From Anseranas semipalmata (taxonomy: Eukaryota > Chordata > Aves > Anseriformes > Anseranatidae), in the NCBI GenBank assembly GCA_013399115.1, contig VXAA01007190.1, positions 132,232-196,231 of the forward strand: 64,000 nucleotides of DNA, written 5' to 3'. The notes below the pieces were generated by a model. The model had not been told where the DNA came from and made no database searches. It saw nothing but the letters and a program-made list of their open reading frames with translations. Below are positions 10,643-21,348 of the stretch, piece after piece. Position numbers and translations under genes: made by a program. Position 1 is the first letter of the stretch, and each line of letters begins with the position of its first letter.

Positions 10643-11958
10643 GTGAGTTCCTGCTTACACAGAATTCTTAAAATGCCTCAAATATACCTGACTATATTCT
10701 GTTGCTAGATACCTATTTAGGTACTTATTCCTAAATATCGGCAAGAATAAATTTAATCCAGCATAATTTTCATAATTAGATTGCAGTAGTATCCACAGAC
10801 AGAAATGTAAATATTTTTTATACTCTATAAACATTTAAAATTAATCAGAATATTCATGAAAAATAATTTAGTCATCTTCACAGAAAGGATTTATTTACCA
10901 CCGAAGACGGATGGATGCACTGATGTGCTGATGTGCTCAAATATGCTGATTTCCACTTTTCACAGCTTCTTTTATGTGATTTATTCTTTTGAAATATTTA
11001 ATAAACCTTGCAATAGTGTCCTTTAACTTCTCATGCTACTCAAAACATTGATAGCAATAGCAGTAGAAGTAGTTTTGCAGTAGAATTTCAGTTTGCTTTC
11101 AAGAAATACTTATTGTTCAACTTTTTGCTACTATCAAGGGATTAAGAAATGACCTTTCTTTGTGCATTTTTTCACAACTAGTATTTCACTGGAGTTTTGC
11201 ATATGATTTATGATCATTTTCATTATTTACAATTATTTTTCTTCTTCAATAAACGAGTGCTTGGATCTTATTCAAACTTCTGTTATCAATTTAAATGTAT
11301 TCCAAACTTTCATGATATACACTTTTTGTGATTTATTATGTTCTCACATTATTTATACTGGGCAAAGGATCGAATTCATTCCTCCTGGCATTCCTTCAGA
11401 ATGATTTCCTTCCTCTTTTTGCCATCTTTGAAATACTCTATTGTCTTCTTGATGGTACATGATATATCATAATTTAACAAGAAGCTTACAGTGGGATTCC
11501 GAGTCTCTTATCTTTCTTTTTGGCAATCTGTTTCAGATGTAACTGTAGTTTTACATCTTTCACTTTATTTTTGACTTGCTAATACAGCTTTACACAATAT
11601 AGTACCATAGTTTAGATTTTATTTGCCTTTCTATTTCCAGTCTCCATGGTTACTTTGGATAATTGTGTTTTTTGATCTGTTACTTCAGCAACAAATTTAG
11701 TGGTAAATAATTAAAATAATCAAATGATAAGAAAGTGATTCATCTTGCCAGTTTTATTCATCTGTGTTAAACTGGATTGAATCTCTGTCTTGAGGTGCCT
11801 CCCTGTCGTGATTTCCAATAAAAGGAACCTCCTTTAGACAGAGTATTGTTTTTAGATGAATAAAGTTAAATTAAATGAAACTTGACATCACTGTTTAGTC
11901 TTAGGCACTAATAGTTTTTTTTCCCCTTTTAATATTTGTTTTGATTAAATCTTGACAG

Positions 11959-12021
11959 ATTTGTATAGAAATAACAGAGAGAATGTTCTTAATGCAAAGG
12001 ATACTTCTTATAAAATTCCAG
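11959..12021 (+). CDS. Candidate exon I of unidentified gene, 63 nt, weak GC donor
   Basis: The acceptor is AAATCTTGACAG. A 21-codon stop-free frame in phase 1 at both ends (YRNNRENVLNAKDTSYKI) ends at CCAG/GCTAAA. The GC donor is not a close match to AG/GCAAGT, so this is either a weak GC-AG intron, a lost donor, or a coincidence. Skipping it leaves the frame of exons H to J unchanged, so the model does not depend on it. Confidence 0.42.
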
Positions 12022-12398
12022 GCTAAAAAAGGATAGAGCATTTCGAAGAAAATGTGACCAGAATTTTTGTCATAAAAAGAATCATTGCCATTTTTGATAT
12101 CTTTCTTTTCAAGAGTACCTGAGCCATTTGGTCTGAAATGCTCCTAACCAAAAATTCTGCTTGATACAAATGAAAGATTTTAGACCCAAACTGAAAACTG
12201 TGGTACTTAGATGCTGTGTATAAGTTCAAAAACTTAGAATGGAATTATTCATTGGAATTAATGGCATAAATTTGAAGTTAAGAGAAAATAAGAATATTAA
12301 TAACAATCATTTTAACCAAATTTTATACAAAATGATTCATTAGGCAACATACATTGATGCAAAACCAACTGTCTTGCACAAGAACATAATATTGCCTT

Positions 12399-13165
12399 CA
12401 CAGAATCACAGAATTGTAGGGGTTGGAAGGGACCTCCAGAGATCATCAGGTCCAACCCCCCCTGCCACAGCAGGTTCCCTAGAGCAGGTTACACAGGTAG
12501 GCGTCCAGATGGGTTTTGAATGTCTCCAGAGAAGGAGACTCCACAACCTCCCTGGGCAGCCTGTTCCAGTGCTCCGTCACCCTCACTGTGAAGAAGTTCA
12601 TTCGCATATTGGTGCGGAACTTCCTATGCTCCATTTTGTGGCCATTGCCCCTTGTCCTCTCCCCACAGACCATTGAAAAGAGGTTGGCCATATTCCTGTG
12701 TCCCCCACACTGCAGGTATTTATAAACATTGATAAGATCCCCTCTCAGTCTTCTTTTCTCAAGGCTGAACAGACACAGATCTCTCAGTCTTTCCGCATAG
12801 GGGAGATGCTTCAGGCCCCGTGTCATCTTTGTGGCCCTCCGCTGGACTCTCTCCAGAAGATCCCTGTCTTTTTTGTACCAGGGAGCCCAGAACTGGACAC
12901 AGTACTCCAGGTGAGGCCTGACCAGGGCAGAGTAGAGGGGGAGGATCACCTCCCTTGACCTGCTGGCCATGCTCCTTTTAATGCACCCCAGGATCCCATT
13001 GGCCTTCTTGGCCACCAGGGCGCACTGCTGGCTCATGGCCAACCTGTCATCCACCAGGACCCCCAGGTCCTTCTCTGCAGAGCTCCTCTCCAGCAGGTCA
13101 TCCCCCAGCCTGTACTGATACATCCGGTTGTTCCTTCCCAGGTTCAGGACTCTACACTTGCAATT
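12399..13165 (-). mobile_element. CR1 LINE, 5'-truncated, with open ORF2 C-terminus
   Basis: The plus strand starts CACAGAATCACAGAATTG and GGTTGGAAGGGACC, the CR1 3' end, so the insertion is on minus. Read on minus, 12479-13123 is a single uninterrupted 214-codon frame corresponding to the C-terminal part of CR1 ORF2 (contains [20 protein letters not shown] and the conserved [12 protein letters not shown]). It has no frameshift, suggesting a fairly young copy. It lies in an intron of the unidentified gene, antisense. Its 5' edge abuts a perfect 9-bp inverted repeat (13163-13183). Confidence 0.95.
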
Positions 13166-13559
13166 AGATGCCTTGCATCTAATGTTTTCAGAAGCAGCAA
13201 TACAAGAGTATGTTAGATTATGGATTTTTTTAAGCTAAAAGCAATTGATCCCGTTAGGAAGATTTTTAGTACAGGGACATTCATTTTGTTTAAGTCAAGG
13301 ATGTCCTTGGAAGAATTGCCTCACTTGGAAGATCTTGTGAGCCTCATGGAAATGCTGCAAGATTACAAATATTTTTTTAAAGTACTATAATAAAATCTAT
13401 ATTTAATAATAGCTTGCATTTCAGGGGTCACGTATGATTCACCTGATCCATCAATTGATACTTCAGCAAATGTGTCTTTTAGATAACATATAAGACTAAG
13501 ATAGTCTTTCCTGAAATTGTAGCTGAAATTAAGAGACAATTTATATATTTTTTCTACAG

Positions 13560-13651
13560 ACAAATATACTTCAGGATCTTATAATGCACCAACTTGGAGG
13601 AAAAGAAATCCACATGCAAAGACATTCTCTAAGTTTAAAACAACCATTCAG
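13560..13651 (+). CDS. Exon J of unidentified gene, 92 nt
   Basis: The acceptor is ATATTTTTTCTACAG and the donor is ATTCAG/GTACCT. It enters in phase 1 and leaves in phase 0, the first break in the symmetric series. It encodes SGSYNAPTWRKRNPHAK, basic and polar. Its phase-0 exit matches the phase-0 acceptor of the terminal exon. If the donor is not used, the frame would end at a TAG nine bases into the intron region (about 13664), so a short alternative C-terminus is possible. Confidence 0.66.
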
Positions 13652-16600
13652 GTACCTGTTTTATAGAAATATTTATAATTTAGTCTTTTTATTAAAGGTG
13701 ACATGTCTCTCTTCACCAAGAAAATGTATAATTACTCTTAAAACTTCCCTAACCAAAGATTGCAAGATTCTAAGCAATGCTGAGTAGTCTGAAAGAGTAG
13801 TTAGTTTTGTTTGTAGGCATATAATTTTGCCTATATAACTAACCCATGTTTTCTAATTTTCTATAATATTACTGATATGAATACAAAATATATACCTGCT
13901 TTTAAAGTGAGGAGATACATGAAGTGGGTTTGGGCTTGTAGCACTGGACAAAGCAGAACAGACTCTAGATGTGTGCAATCTATTTGTCTGTCTATTTGTT
14001 TGCTCATGAAGTATCTCCAGTAGCTGAACTATGATCAGTCTAGGTCTAAATTCATAAAAGGACTCAGGCTACCAAAAAACTCTTAGGTAGAATATACCCT
14101 AAGAAACATTAATACATTTTGCAGCTGTCTTGAAAGCAGAGATTAGAACCTGTATTTCCTTTACCTCAGATGAATAGCCAAACCATTAGTCTACAGTCTG
14201 CGCTTCATTAAAGGAAGACATTTCCTTCTTATCTCCCATCTCTCTGTCCCCCACTGATGTTTCACTCTGCAGTTGCACGGTTCAAAAGGTGGAAGGAGCA
14301 GAGCATCCTCTGAGTTCTTACAAGCTTAACCTTCTAGCTTGCTGTGAAAGTGCTTCCCTGAAAGTAGTAGGAGGAAATAAGTTGAAACCCTGCTGAATAC
14401 TGCCTTGTCTTGGGTGAATCCTTTCACCACTACTTTATTTTATAGAAGATGGTCATTAACACTTTTTTTCTGAGTGGCCTCTTTGGTTTTTGGAAGAGTA
14501 TGAGCCTGCTCCAGCAGATTAGTCCAAAGTGGATGGCTCACAAAAGTGCGATTTTGTCATCTTATATTTCAAAGCCCTCCAAGTGGCCCAGTTATCAGTA
14601 TTCAGATGAGTTCATGCAGGGGAGTTCAGCATTACACCATTCTGATTCCAGTCTGAGATGCAAAATTCTGAGGCACTATATAGATGCAAAGCACCTACTG
14701 TAATCCATCACTAGGCTTGCTGCTGTGTCTGGTCACTTTGCCAGCACCGCATGGTTCTCAAACATCTTCTTGGGAAGGTTTTGGAGGGAAAATACTTTAA
14801 TGCAACATTCTGAAAATAGATTAATTATATTAGTATGAAATATTTTTGTATTTCTTTTGCTTCTGTAAGTGTTGAAGGTTTAATTCTTAAAACATCTCTG
14901 AAAGAGCATACAGTTCTACTCAGGTTATGCACAAAATGCTCAATGTATCTATTTTGACCACAGAGCCAAGAAGAAATGGAAATGAATATGAAAGGAGAAA
15001 GATTTATAGACAGGAGAAAGATATGAAGCCAATACTTCAATTTACAAGAAAAATATAAATTAAAAGAAGGAAATTATCAAGTACTGCCCAACTGGACATC
15101 AAAAGATGATAAAATTGCAAATCCCCAAAATAAGATGCAGGAAGTACACTGTAACATTTCAGAAGTGATAAAAATGCAAATTAAAAAGTATGTTCTGTAT
15201 GTGCACATATACAGGTCTTCAATCTAATCACAAAGTTTATTCTGTTGTGAAAATTTGACAGTTGAAATGATTTTTTACAGACTGTGGCTGTACACTGCAA
15301 GACTGATAGTAAAAGATGTCTGTAGAGGGGAAAAATCCTTAAAGAGAGTCTTCCCCCATTTTGTTTGACAGATGCTTCAATGCATAATTATTAATATGAA
15401 TTAATATTAGTTACCATTGGCAGTTTCAGAGGACTTTGAATGTAAACAGCAATATTAATGCATTCTAGAAAATGGCTGTTTTGGTGTGAAAGCCAGATTC
15501 ACATATGATGTAATTGTTTGCCAGATGTTTGAGGACTTAGTCTGAGTTTGAACTTGGTATTTTGCCATTTTAGCAGGGCAGCAGAACTGTGTTATGAACT
15601 AAATGAACTTCACAACAAAACAAGAATTAATGGAGATATGTTTTTCCACACATTTTAAACAGAAGTATAAAAGACTGGATAAAGACAGAGAGGAAGACTG
15701 ACAAGAAGACTATAATATCACTTACTGAAGAAAAAAAACAAACTATATAAATGCTTTTAAAGTTAACAGCGACAACTTACTAATATTTCCCTAGAGAGCA
15801 CAGATGTGCTTTTAAATCTTTTCTTCATTTCCATAATCTTTCTTTTTTTTTTCTTCTGTGAGACAGACCAATTTGGTTTCTTTCCTGTAATTGGAGAGAA
15901 TGGGTTTTGATCACCTTCATTCTAGGATTGGATCAATATATCAAACAGTAAACAGCAATGTGTAAAAATATAATGACTGCCACACCAGAAGGCAGGTGTA
16001 AGCAGGAAATAGAGCCCAAAGGAGGAACTTCAGAAGATTAAAAGATAACAAATGCACTCAAAAGTTCAAAATAGCCTTCTGGAATACTGAAGATTATGTA
16101 AATGTGGACCAAGTAACAGAAAGAAACATGTTTCAAAGATTCCCTCCTGAGAATTAGGAAACAGGGGGGCAAGTCAAAGGATTCTCTGTCTTACATGAAA
16201 TACTAGTCAGTAGCTAATGTGTATGACTATTGTACCTAATACTAAATGGCTACATGTATATGAATTTATATCTTTGTCTCAAACCTTTTTCCATTTTTTT
16301 TTTTTCTTTTACTTAACTTTTGATCGTTCTTAGAACGATACTCAGTTTTGGAGAAGAGCCTTCAAACTTTTTGGAGTGTTGTGATCTGGTAATTACCTCA
16401 GTGGCACACATTGCTGTGAATATAAAAGCATTTTGCTTCTTTGGGGCGTTTGCTTCATTGTGACTGTTTAGAACATGTATCAGATACCTTCAAGGGTGCC
16501 TTCTAGCTGAAATTATTGTATCATTCTACGAGAAATATCATCATATATTTCTCTATCCTACTTTACTGAGAATATCTTGCAAAAACATAGGGTGGTAATG

Positions 16601-17208
16601 CTTTAATTTTTATTACTTTTAGAAATTTAATTTTTAATAATTTAAATTTAAAAAATGCTGTAATGATTATAACCATGTATGCAGTTGGGCATTACTTTCC
16701 TTAACTGAGAGAAGAATAGATTATCTGTTTCAGCTGGGATGTAGAAAATGCAAAAAACAGGCAACATCTTTTTAAAATCAATGATTAAGTGTACTGAAAA
16801 TATCTCACTCCCTCAAATTAAACATTGGATTTTCAACTTGTATCACACAATGCCTTGCGGCAACATTTTGTATCTTGTCTGCCTGAGGCAATTTAAAATC
16901 TTGATTTGGAGGGCTATTCTGCCTAGTTATCTTTTAACATCTAGAAAAATACTTTTAATCTCATTTTTCCATGTCAAATTAACATAAATTTTACATTTAC
17001 TGATTGTTCAATCTCTCTGTAATTTAGAGTATTGAATTTGACAGGATCATAAATTGAGCTGGGCTAAACATTATTATTATGGTCTGTTTTTGCATTTAGT
17101 TAAAAAGGGTTTCAATATTTAACTTTTGCAATTCATATTTGTATTTTTCTTTTGGTTTTGAGAGTAGCAGTGCAAAGATCCCACAATGCCTTAACAATTT
17201 TATTTCAG
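13652..17208 (+). other. Last intron (3.6 kb) with exon-like segments
   Basis: No established exon lies here, but two segments have splice-like borders. Segment 14449-14703 follows a strong acceptor (TTTATTTTATAG) and is open in phase 0 for 85 codons to a stop. Segment 14965-15187 lies between ATTTTGACCACAG and AAAAA/GTATGT but is open only if a frameshift is allowed. Either may be an alternative or decayed exon. The rest is AT-rich, with T-runs at about 15842 and 16296. Confidence 0.45.
14115..14210 (-). mobile_element. tRNA-derived SINE relic (possible)
   Basis: Read on minus, a segment resembles a pol III A box (GTAGACTAATGGTTTGGC, 14178-14195) followed about 45 nt later by a B box-like GGTTCTAATCT (14140-14150). 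This order and spacing fit the tRNA head of an old amniote SINE. The tail is too diverged to name. Confidence 0.4.
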
Positions 17209-17370
17209 AGTACAGTTGATACTCTTGCTCGGGTGTTAGCCTATTGGTTTTGCTTATCAATGTACTGTACAAAGGAGTGGAAGTTTGAAATGTTACTACA
17301 ATTACTAACAGTCTGTTTGCCAGAAACGTACTTAAAATTACTAAAAAGAACAGACGGGCATAAAATTTGA
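17209..17370 (+). CDS. Terminal exon of unidentified gene; hydrophobic C-terminal domain
   Basis: The acceptor is CAATTTTATTTCAG. Read in phase 0, as exon J requires, it gives 53 codons then TGA. The sequence contains TLARVLAYWFCLSMYC and FEMLLQLLTVCLPETYLKLL and ends DGHKI. It is dense in Leu/Val/aromatics with alternating polar residues, like two to three packed helices rather than a transmembrane anchor. The same frame stays open upstream to 17152, and a second acceptor (GTAGCAG, exon from 17171, phase 1) would add RSHNALTILFQ. Both starts give the same C-terminus. Stop, UTR and polyadenylation signals follow directly. I do not recognise this domain. Confidence 0.75.
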   Translation, partial: STVDTLARVLAYWFCLSMYCTKEWKFEMLLQLLTVCLPETYLKLLKRTDGHKI

Positions 17371-17950
17371 ATGTTGCTGAGTGTTCCAGCATCAGATAAT
17401 GACAGAGTAGGTGATGCTACAGTTTTAGACTTCCCTGGTGAATCCATATTTGATCAAATACGTTCTGAGCGCTGAATGGTGTGAAAAAAAAATATGATGG
17501 CTGACAAGGTTTGGATTTGAAGCAGTAGCAAAGTGAACTTCCAGTCTCCAAATTTATGAACTTAACAGTGAATTAGAAATAAGCTGAAGTTCATTGCTGT
17601 AAGTATTTTCTGTCCAAATATATATGGTGAAATCTGAGAAATCATTATGGCATCTGAAAACATAAATATTCCATTTGATTCTTTCCTTAATCGTATTTAA
17701 ACCAATAGAGCTATGTTAATTTGTGTGTTCGTTGTAGTTCTGAACTAATATAAAAAGGAAATGAGTCTTAGCACTGTTTTCCTTTACTGGATGTATAAAA
17801 AACTAGTGACAAAAGGGTGAACAAGTTAGAGGAGTGTAATGTGAGCCACCTGAGCAGAGACTGTGCTTTACTGTATGGTATTGTTACTATACTGTGTTTA
17901 AAAAAGTGTTTGTATATTCATAAATATACAATAAATGCACATAATAAAAG
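17371..17950 (+). other. 3' UTR of unidentified gene
   Basis: Non-coding AT-rich sequence follows the TGA stop and runs to tandem polyadenylation signals. It contains several ATTTA/TTTGTA-type AU motifs. The exact cleavage site cannot be read from sequence; it should lie about 10-30 nt past the signals. Confidence 0.6.
17930..17948 (+). terminator. Two polyadenylation signals (AATAAA)
   Basis: AATAAA occurs at 17930-17935 and again at 17943-17948, about 560 nt after the stop codon of the terminal exon. The region after them is T- and GT-bearing (AAATTGTGTATGG), as expected of a downstream element. Confidence 0.6.
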
Positions 17951-18204
17951 TAAATTGTGTATGGAATTTTATCTACGTTATTTACCTTGCTTATAACAGG
18001 ACTGTAATTAATTAGATTAAAATAAATTCCACTGAGTTTTGACTACTGTGAACTGACAAGCATGAAAGTATGCCTTTATGAACTCAAATTTCAAATTTAA
18101 AGTTATTTGCTGGAATCTCTGCACCTGAAATCAATAAAACATCTTAATCTCTCCAATTCCTACCCCACACTGCATGACCAGCAGTCCCTTGTACATCAGG
18201 GGTT

Positions 18205-18310
18205 GAGTGACCCACAATGCAGCAAACCTGAGTGGGCACAGCTCTGTGCTACGCGGTGCTGTGCTACCCCTGTAGTGTGGCTGTTGGGCCTGTGCTGTGC
18301 CACACAAACC
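18205..18310. repeat. Unnamed dispersed repeat, copy 1
   Basis: This GC-richer stretch (GAGTGACCCAC...GTGGGC..CAG..CTGTGCT...GTGCTGTGCCACACAAACC) aligns by eye along its length with 58876-58980. A short CAGTCCCTT block precedes both. It lacks the CR1 3' end and the LTR signatures in this window. Confidence 0.55.
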
Positions 18311-19310
18311 ACTTTGCTCAAAGGAAGTAGGGCATTCAACTCTTCATGCTGTGAGGCCTAAATAGTGGGTTTCTGTGTTTTCACATATTCGCTGCATCAC
18401 AATACCCCCACGCAGGTTTAAACTAATAGTACTTGAAAATAAGTTCGTAGATAATGTGCCAAAGATCAGAGGCAGAGGGCTTCTGAAGGATAGTTGAACT
18501 TGGCACATCATGTATGCATACACATAATCTGCCGCTGAGTTGAAAGGCCCAGGAGAAAGAAACGATCTGTTGCTTTCACCTTATACATGTAAAGATATGC
18601 TAATGTTTTTCCAGATGGTACTTCTAAAAGCACATCAGATATATAGTCTAGGTGAAGCATATTAGATAGTAAACAGATTAACAATGGTACCATCTGTATT
18701 TTATTAAAAGTTTGTGATGCTTCCAGCCTGAAAGCCTGCATTCCTGAACAAACTTATACAGCTAAATTAAAACCACTAACTCCCAGGATCTTCGCAGCAT
18801 TGATATTTTAAATAAGCTGTTTATTTATTAATATATCAAAGTATGTCTCAAGTTGACACACAAATGAGAAAAAAAAATGGTTGTAAAATAAAAACCAAAC
18901 AAAATTTTCCCGGAAATTGTAGAGATTGCTTAAAAAGAAGTATTTTAACAATTTCCTCCTAATGGAGATATTTGTTGATAAATGCTCCCTTGTATAGCAG
19001 TACTTTATGTTTTTAAAAAATTATTTATTTATTTATTTATATATTTATATAAAAAATATTCTCTGTAATTTATTTAACTAGAACTGCAGTCACTAGGGGT
19101 CAGTACAGTCCCAGGAATAAGCTCAAACAATGCATACGAGTGAACCTTTATTGCTGTGAGTTTGATTCCAGCTCTCCAGAGCTCGAGCCTCTTTGCAGTG
19201 TTCTGCAACAGCTTTAAATTAACAGAAAAGGGCCCAGTAGGCTTGTTATGCTTCCTAACAGCCAACTCAGGGAGAGGTACAGTAAACTATATTCAAAATC
19301 ACTACATAGC

Positions 19311-19347
19311 TTTTTATTTTATTTTATTTTATTTTATTTTATTTTAT
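19311..19347 (+). repeat. (TTTTA)n microsatellite
   Basis: About seven perfect TTTTA units, followed by imperfect TTATTTTATG units to about 19375. Confidence 0.95.
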
Positions 19348-21348
19348 GTATGTTATTTTATGTTATTTTTATTTTGAAGTGATAATGTTACTGTATTTTT
19401 GCCTACACACTTTCCAAAAGGTGTTCGTGTTACCTCCCAAAGTGGACAGCCCTCACTACCCTCCTCAGGAAATCGTCTTTCCTAGAAGCTGTTCCCAAAC
19501 TGAGAGTCTACTTTGACCTAGTCTGGAAACCTTTTAGATGTTTGTGTAGGACTTTGATTCCCACCATTAATATGACATTATTCTGCCTTTAAAAGACATA
19601 TACCATCTATTATGGTATTATAGGCCATCTGAGAGCATAAAGAGAAAATTGAGTGTCCATCAGCAAAACCTCTGTAACTATTCAGACGTGTTCTAATTGA
19701 CAAGTTATGCTCAAATAGGTTTGACTATGTTGCAGAATTTGTCTAGATTTTGCCTACAGGAACAAAACACATTCATGGATGTAAGAAAAGTAGGAGAAGG
19801 AGAAAGAAAGTTTTAGTGTTAAGTGCCTCAGAACTGTCCAGCACACTTCTGAAAGCCTATACACTCTGTGGTGCCTGCCTTCAATCTGCAGTTTAGCATC
19901 TAAAACCCTCTGCTGATTCTTCCCAGGCCTCTGCTTTCTCCCAGTGCTCCTGGAAGTCCCTATGACCTCTTAGCCTCTTATTCCTCTTGACCTCTTATTC
20001 CTTCCTAAGCGTGGTCTCACAGCAACCCCACCAAACTTACACAGTGCTACATCTTTATCTAGATCTGAATATTTGAAGTTGCTCCAGCACAGCACAAAAT
20101 TGCTTTTTTTTTTTTTGGTTGCTACACAGAAGAGAGAAAATCCTTGGAGGGAGAAGGATTTTGTCCGACTAGTAAAAAAGCTTGAGCCAACTCTGATGTG
20201 GACCACACTTCTATGCTAGTGAAGGAATTTATGGAAAATGAAGTTTAAATTGTAACATCTCCACAAAATGGAACTTGGTAAAGGTCTAGATGCACTTGGG
20301 ACAATGGGAACAAAAACTGTTCCTTTCTTCTCTCTTGGATGAATATGGGATTGAGGAACCTCAAAAAGAGATGTTAAATGCTTTTGCTTTTCACATCCCG
20401 TTTTTCTTTACAGGTGAAAATGATAGAAACATACTACTGTGGTAGTGTGGTAGTGAGAGTAAAACTATTGTGCTTAAAATACAAGGTAAATCCTGCTGCT
20501 TCTTCACTCTCTATTTTCCCAAGGAAAAGGCAATTAAGCAGAAGTAAATGTTAAAATTTCCATGGCATTTTGAGATGGTAAGGTTCCTGTAAACATGGAT
20601 GTTTTTTTAGCCACACTTCTTTTCCTGAATGGCATGCTTATATGGGCAAAGATAAAGTAAAATAAATAAAAAATAAAATAACACATTTTGCTTCCACTGG
20701 ACAAAAGCAGTATCTTCAAAGGTGGGTATCCTCACCATTGTTGTTCATGCATCATGAAGGTTTATAATGAATTTCCACCGCAAGGAAAGAACGTGCTTCT
20801 TTCATCATCACAACTCCTCCTGCACTACAGAAGAAACCTGAAGAGCAGATTTTAAACATAATACTTCTTTACAGGAGTTTGCACCAAGCAAAGCATACTC
20901 TGACATGACCCACAGTATTCTATTGACTTCAGCACAATCATTTATATTTTAAAATTCAAGTGTGTTTTGACTAAGCACAGCAGAGAACTCAGTAGCTTCC
21001 GAGGTTTTCATTACAGTATTCACTGTGGCCTGCCAAATTGTTATTACTCTTGGAGATGAATGAGGATGTAAAATCCAGCAAGACTTTAACTTTTGAAGTG
21101 AAATTTGCAAACTGGGCAAAAATGATACAGAATTGTAGGAGCAACAGTAAGTTATGGAAATGTGACATTTGTAAGTTAGATAAAAAGTGCCTTGTACCAG
21201 CTATTTCAGTTGGCTAGTGCCAATCAAAACCTTTGTTCTCTCGGCATAGGGAGCACCTGGTGGTTAAGGCAAGACAGGAGTCTTAAATAGCTTGTGCTCT
21301 AAGCACTAGATCGTTAACATTCAGAAATGAAATGTTTATTTTGGGGGA

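Larger units (their letters stand above)
3973..17950 (+). other. Transcription unit: 3' half of an unidentified multi-exon gene
   Basis: Eleven candidate coding exons chain in one reading frame on the plus strand and end in a terminal exon with polyadenylation signals. The argument is cumulative: each exon has an AG acceptor behind a pyrimidine-rich tract, a GT (or GC) donor, no stop in the required frame, and a phase that fits both neighbours. Introns range from 86 bp (6437-6522) to about 3.6 kb. Introns carry a solo LTR (4249-4865), a CR1 copy (12399-13165), a CCTTT microsatellite (9356-9420) and a SINE-like relic. About 427 residues are visible: Lys/Arg/Ser/Asn-rich and low in hydrophobics until the last 53. 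I do not recognise the family. A germ-cell or nuclear protein is possible from composition only, and that is a guess. The start codon is not in view. Confidence 0.75.
17951..21343. other. Intergenic, no gene seen
   Basis: Mostly unique AT-rich DNA. It includes one copy of an unnamed dispersed repeat (18205-18310), a (TTTTA)n run (19311-19347) and T/A-runs. No splice-supported coding exon was found on either strand. Confidence 0.5.

Noticed and set aside
12479..13123. 214-codon open frame as a host gene
   Set aside because: It is the C-terminus of CR1 LINE ORF2, antisense within an intron.
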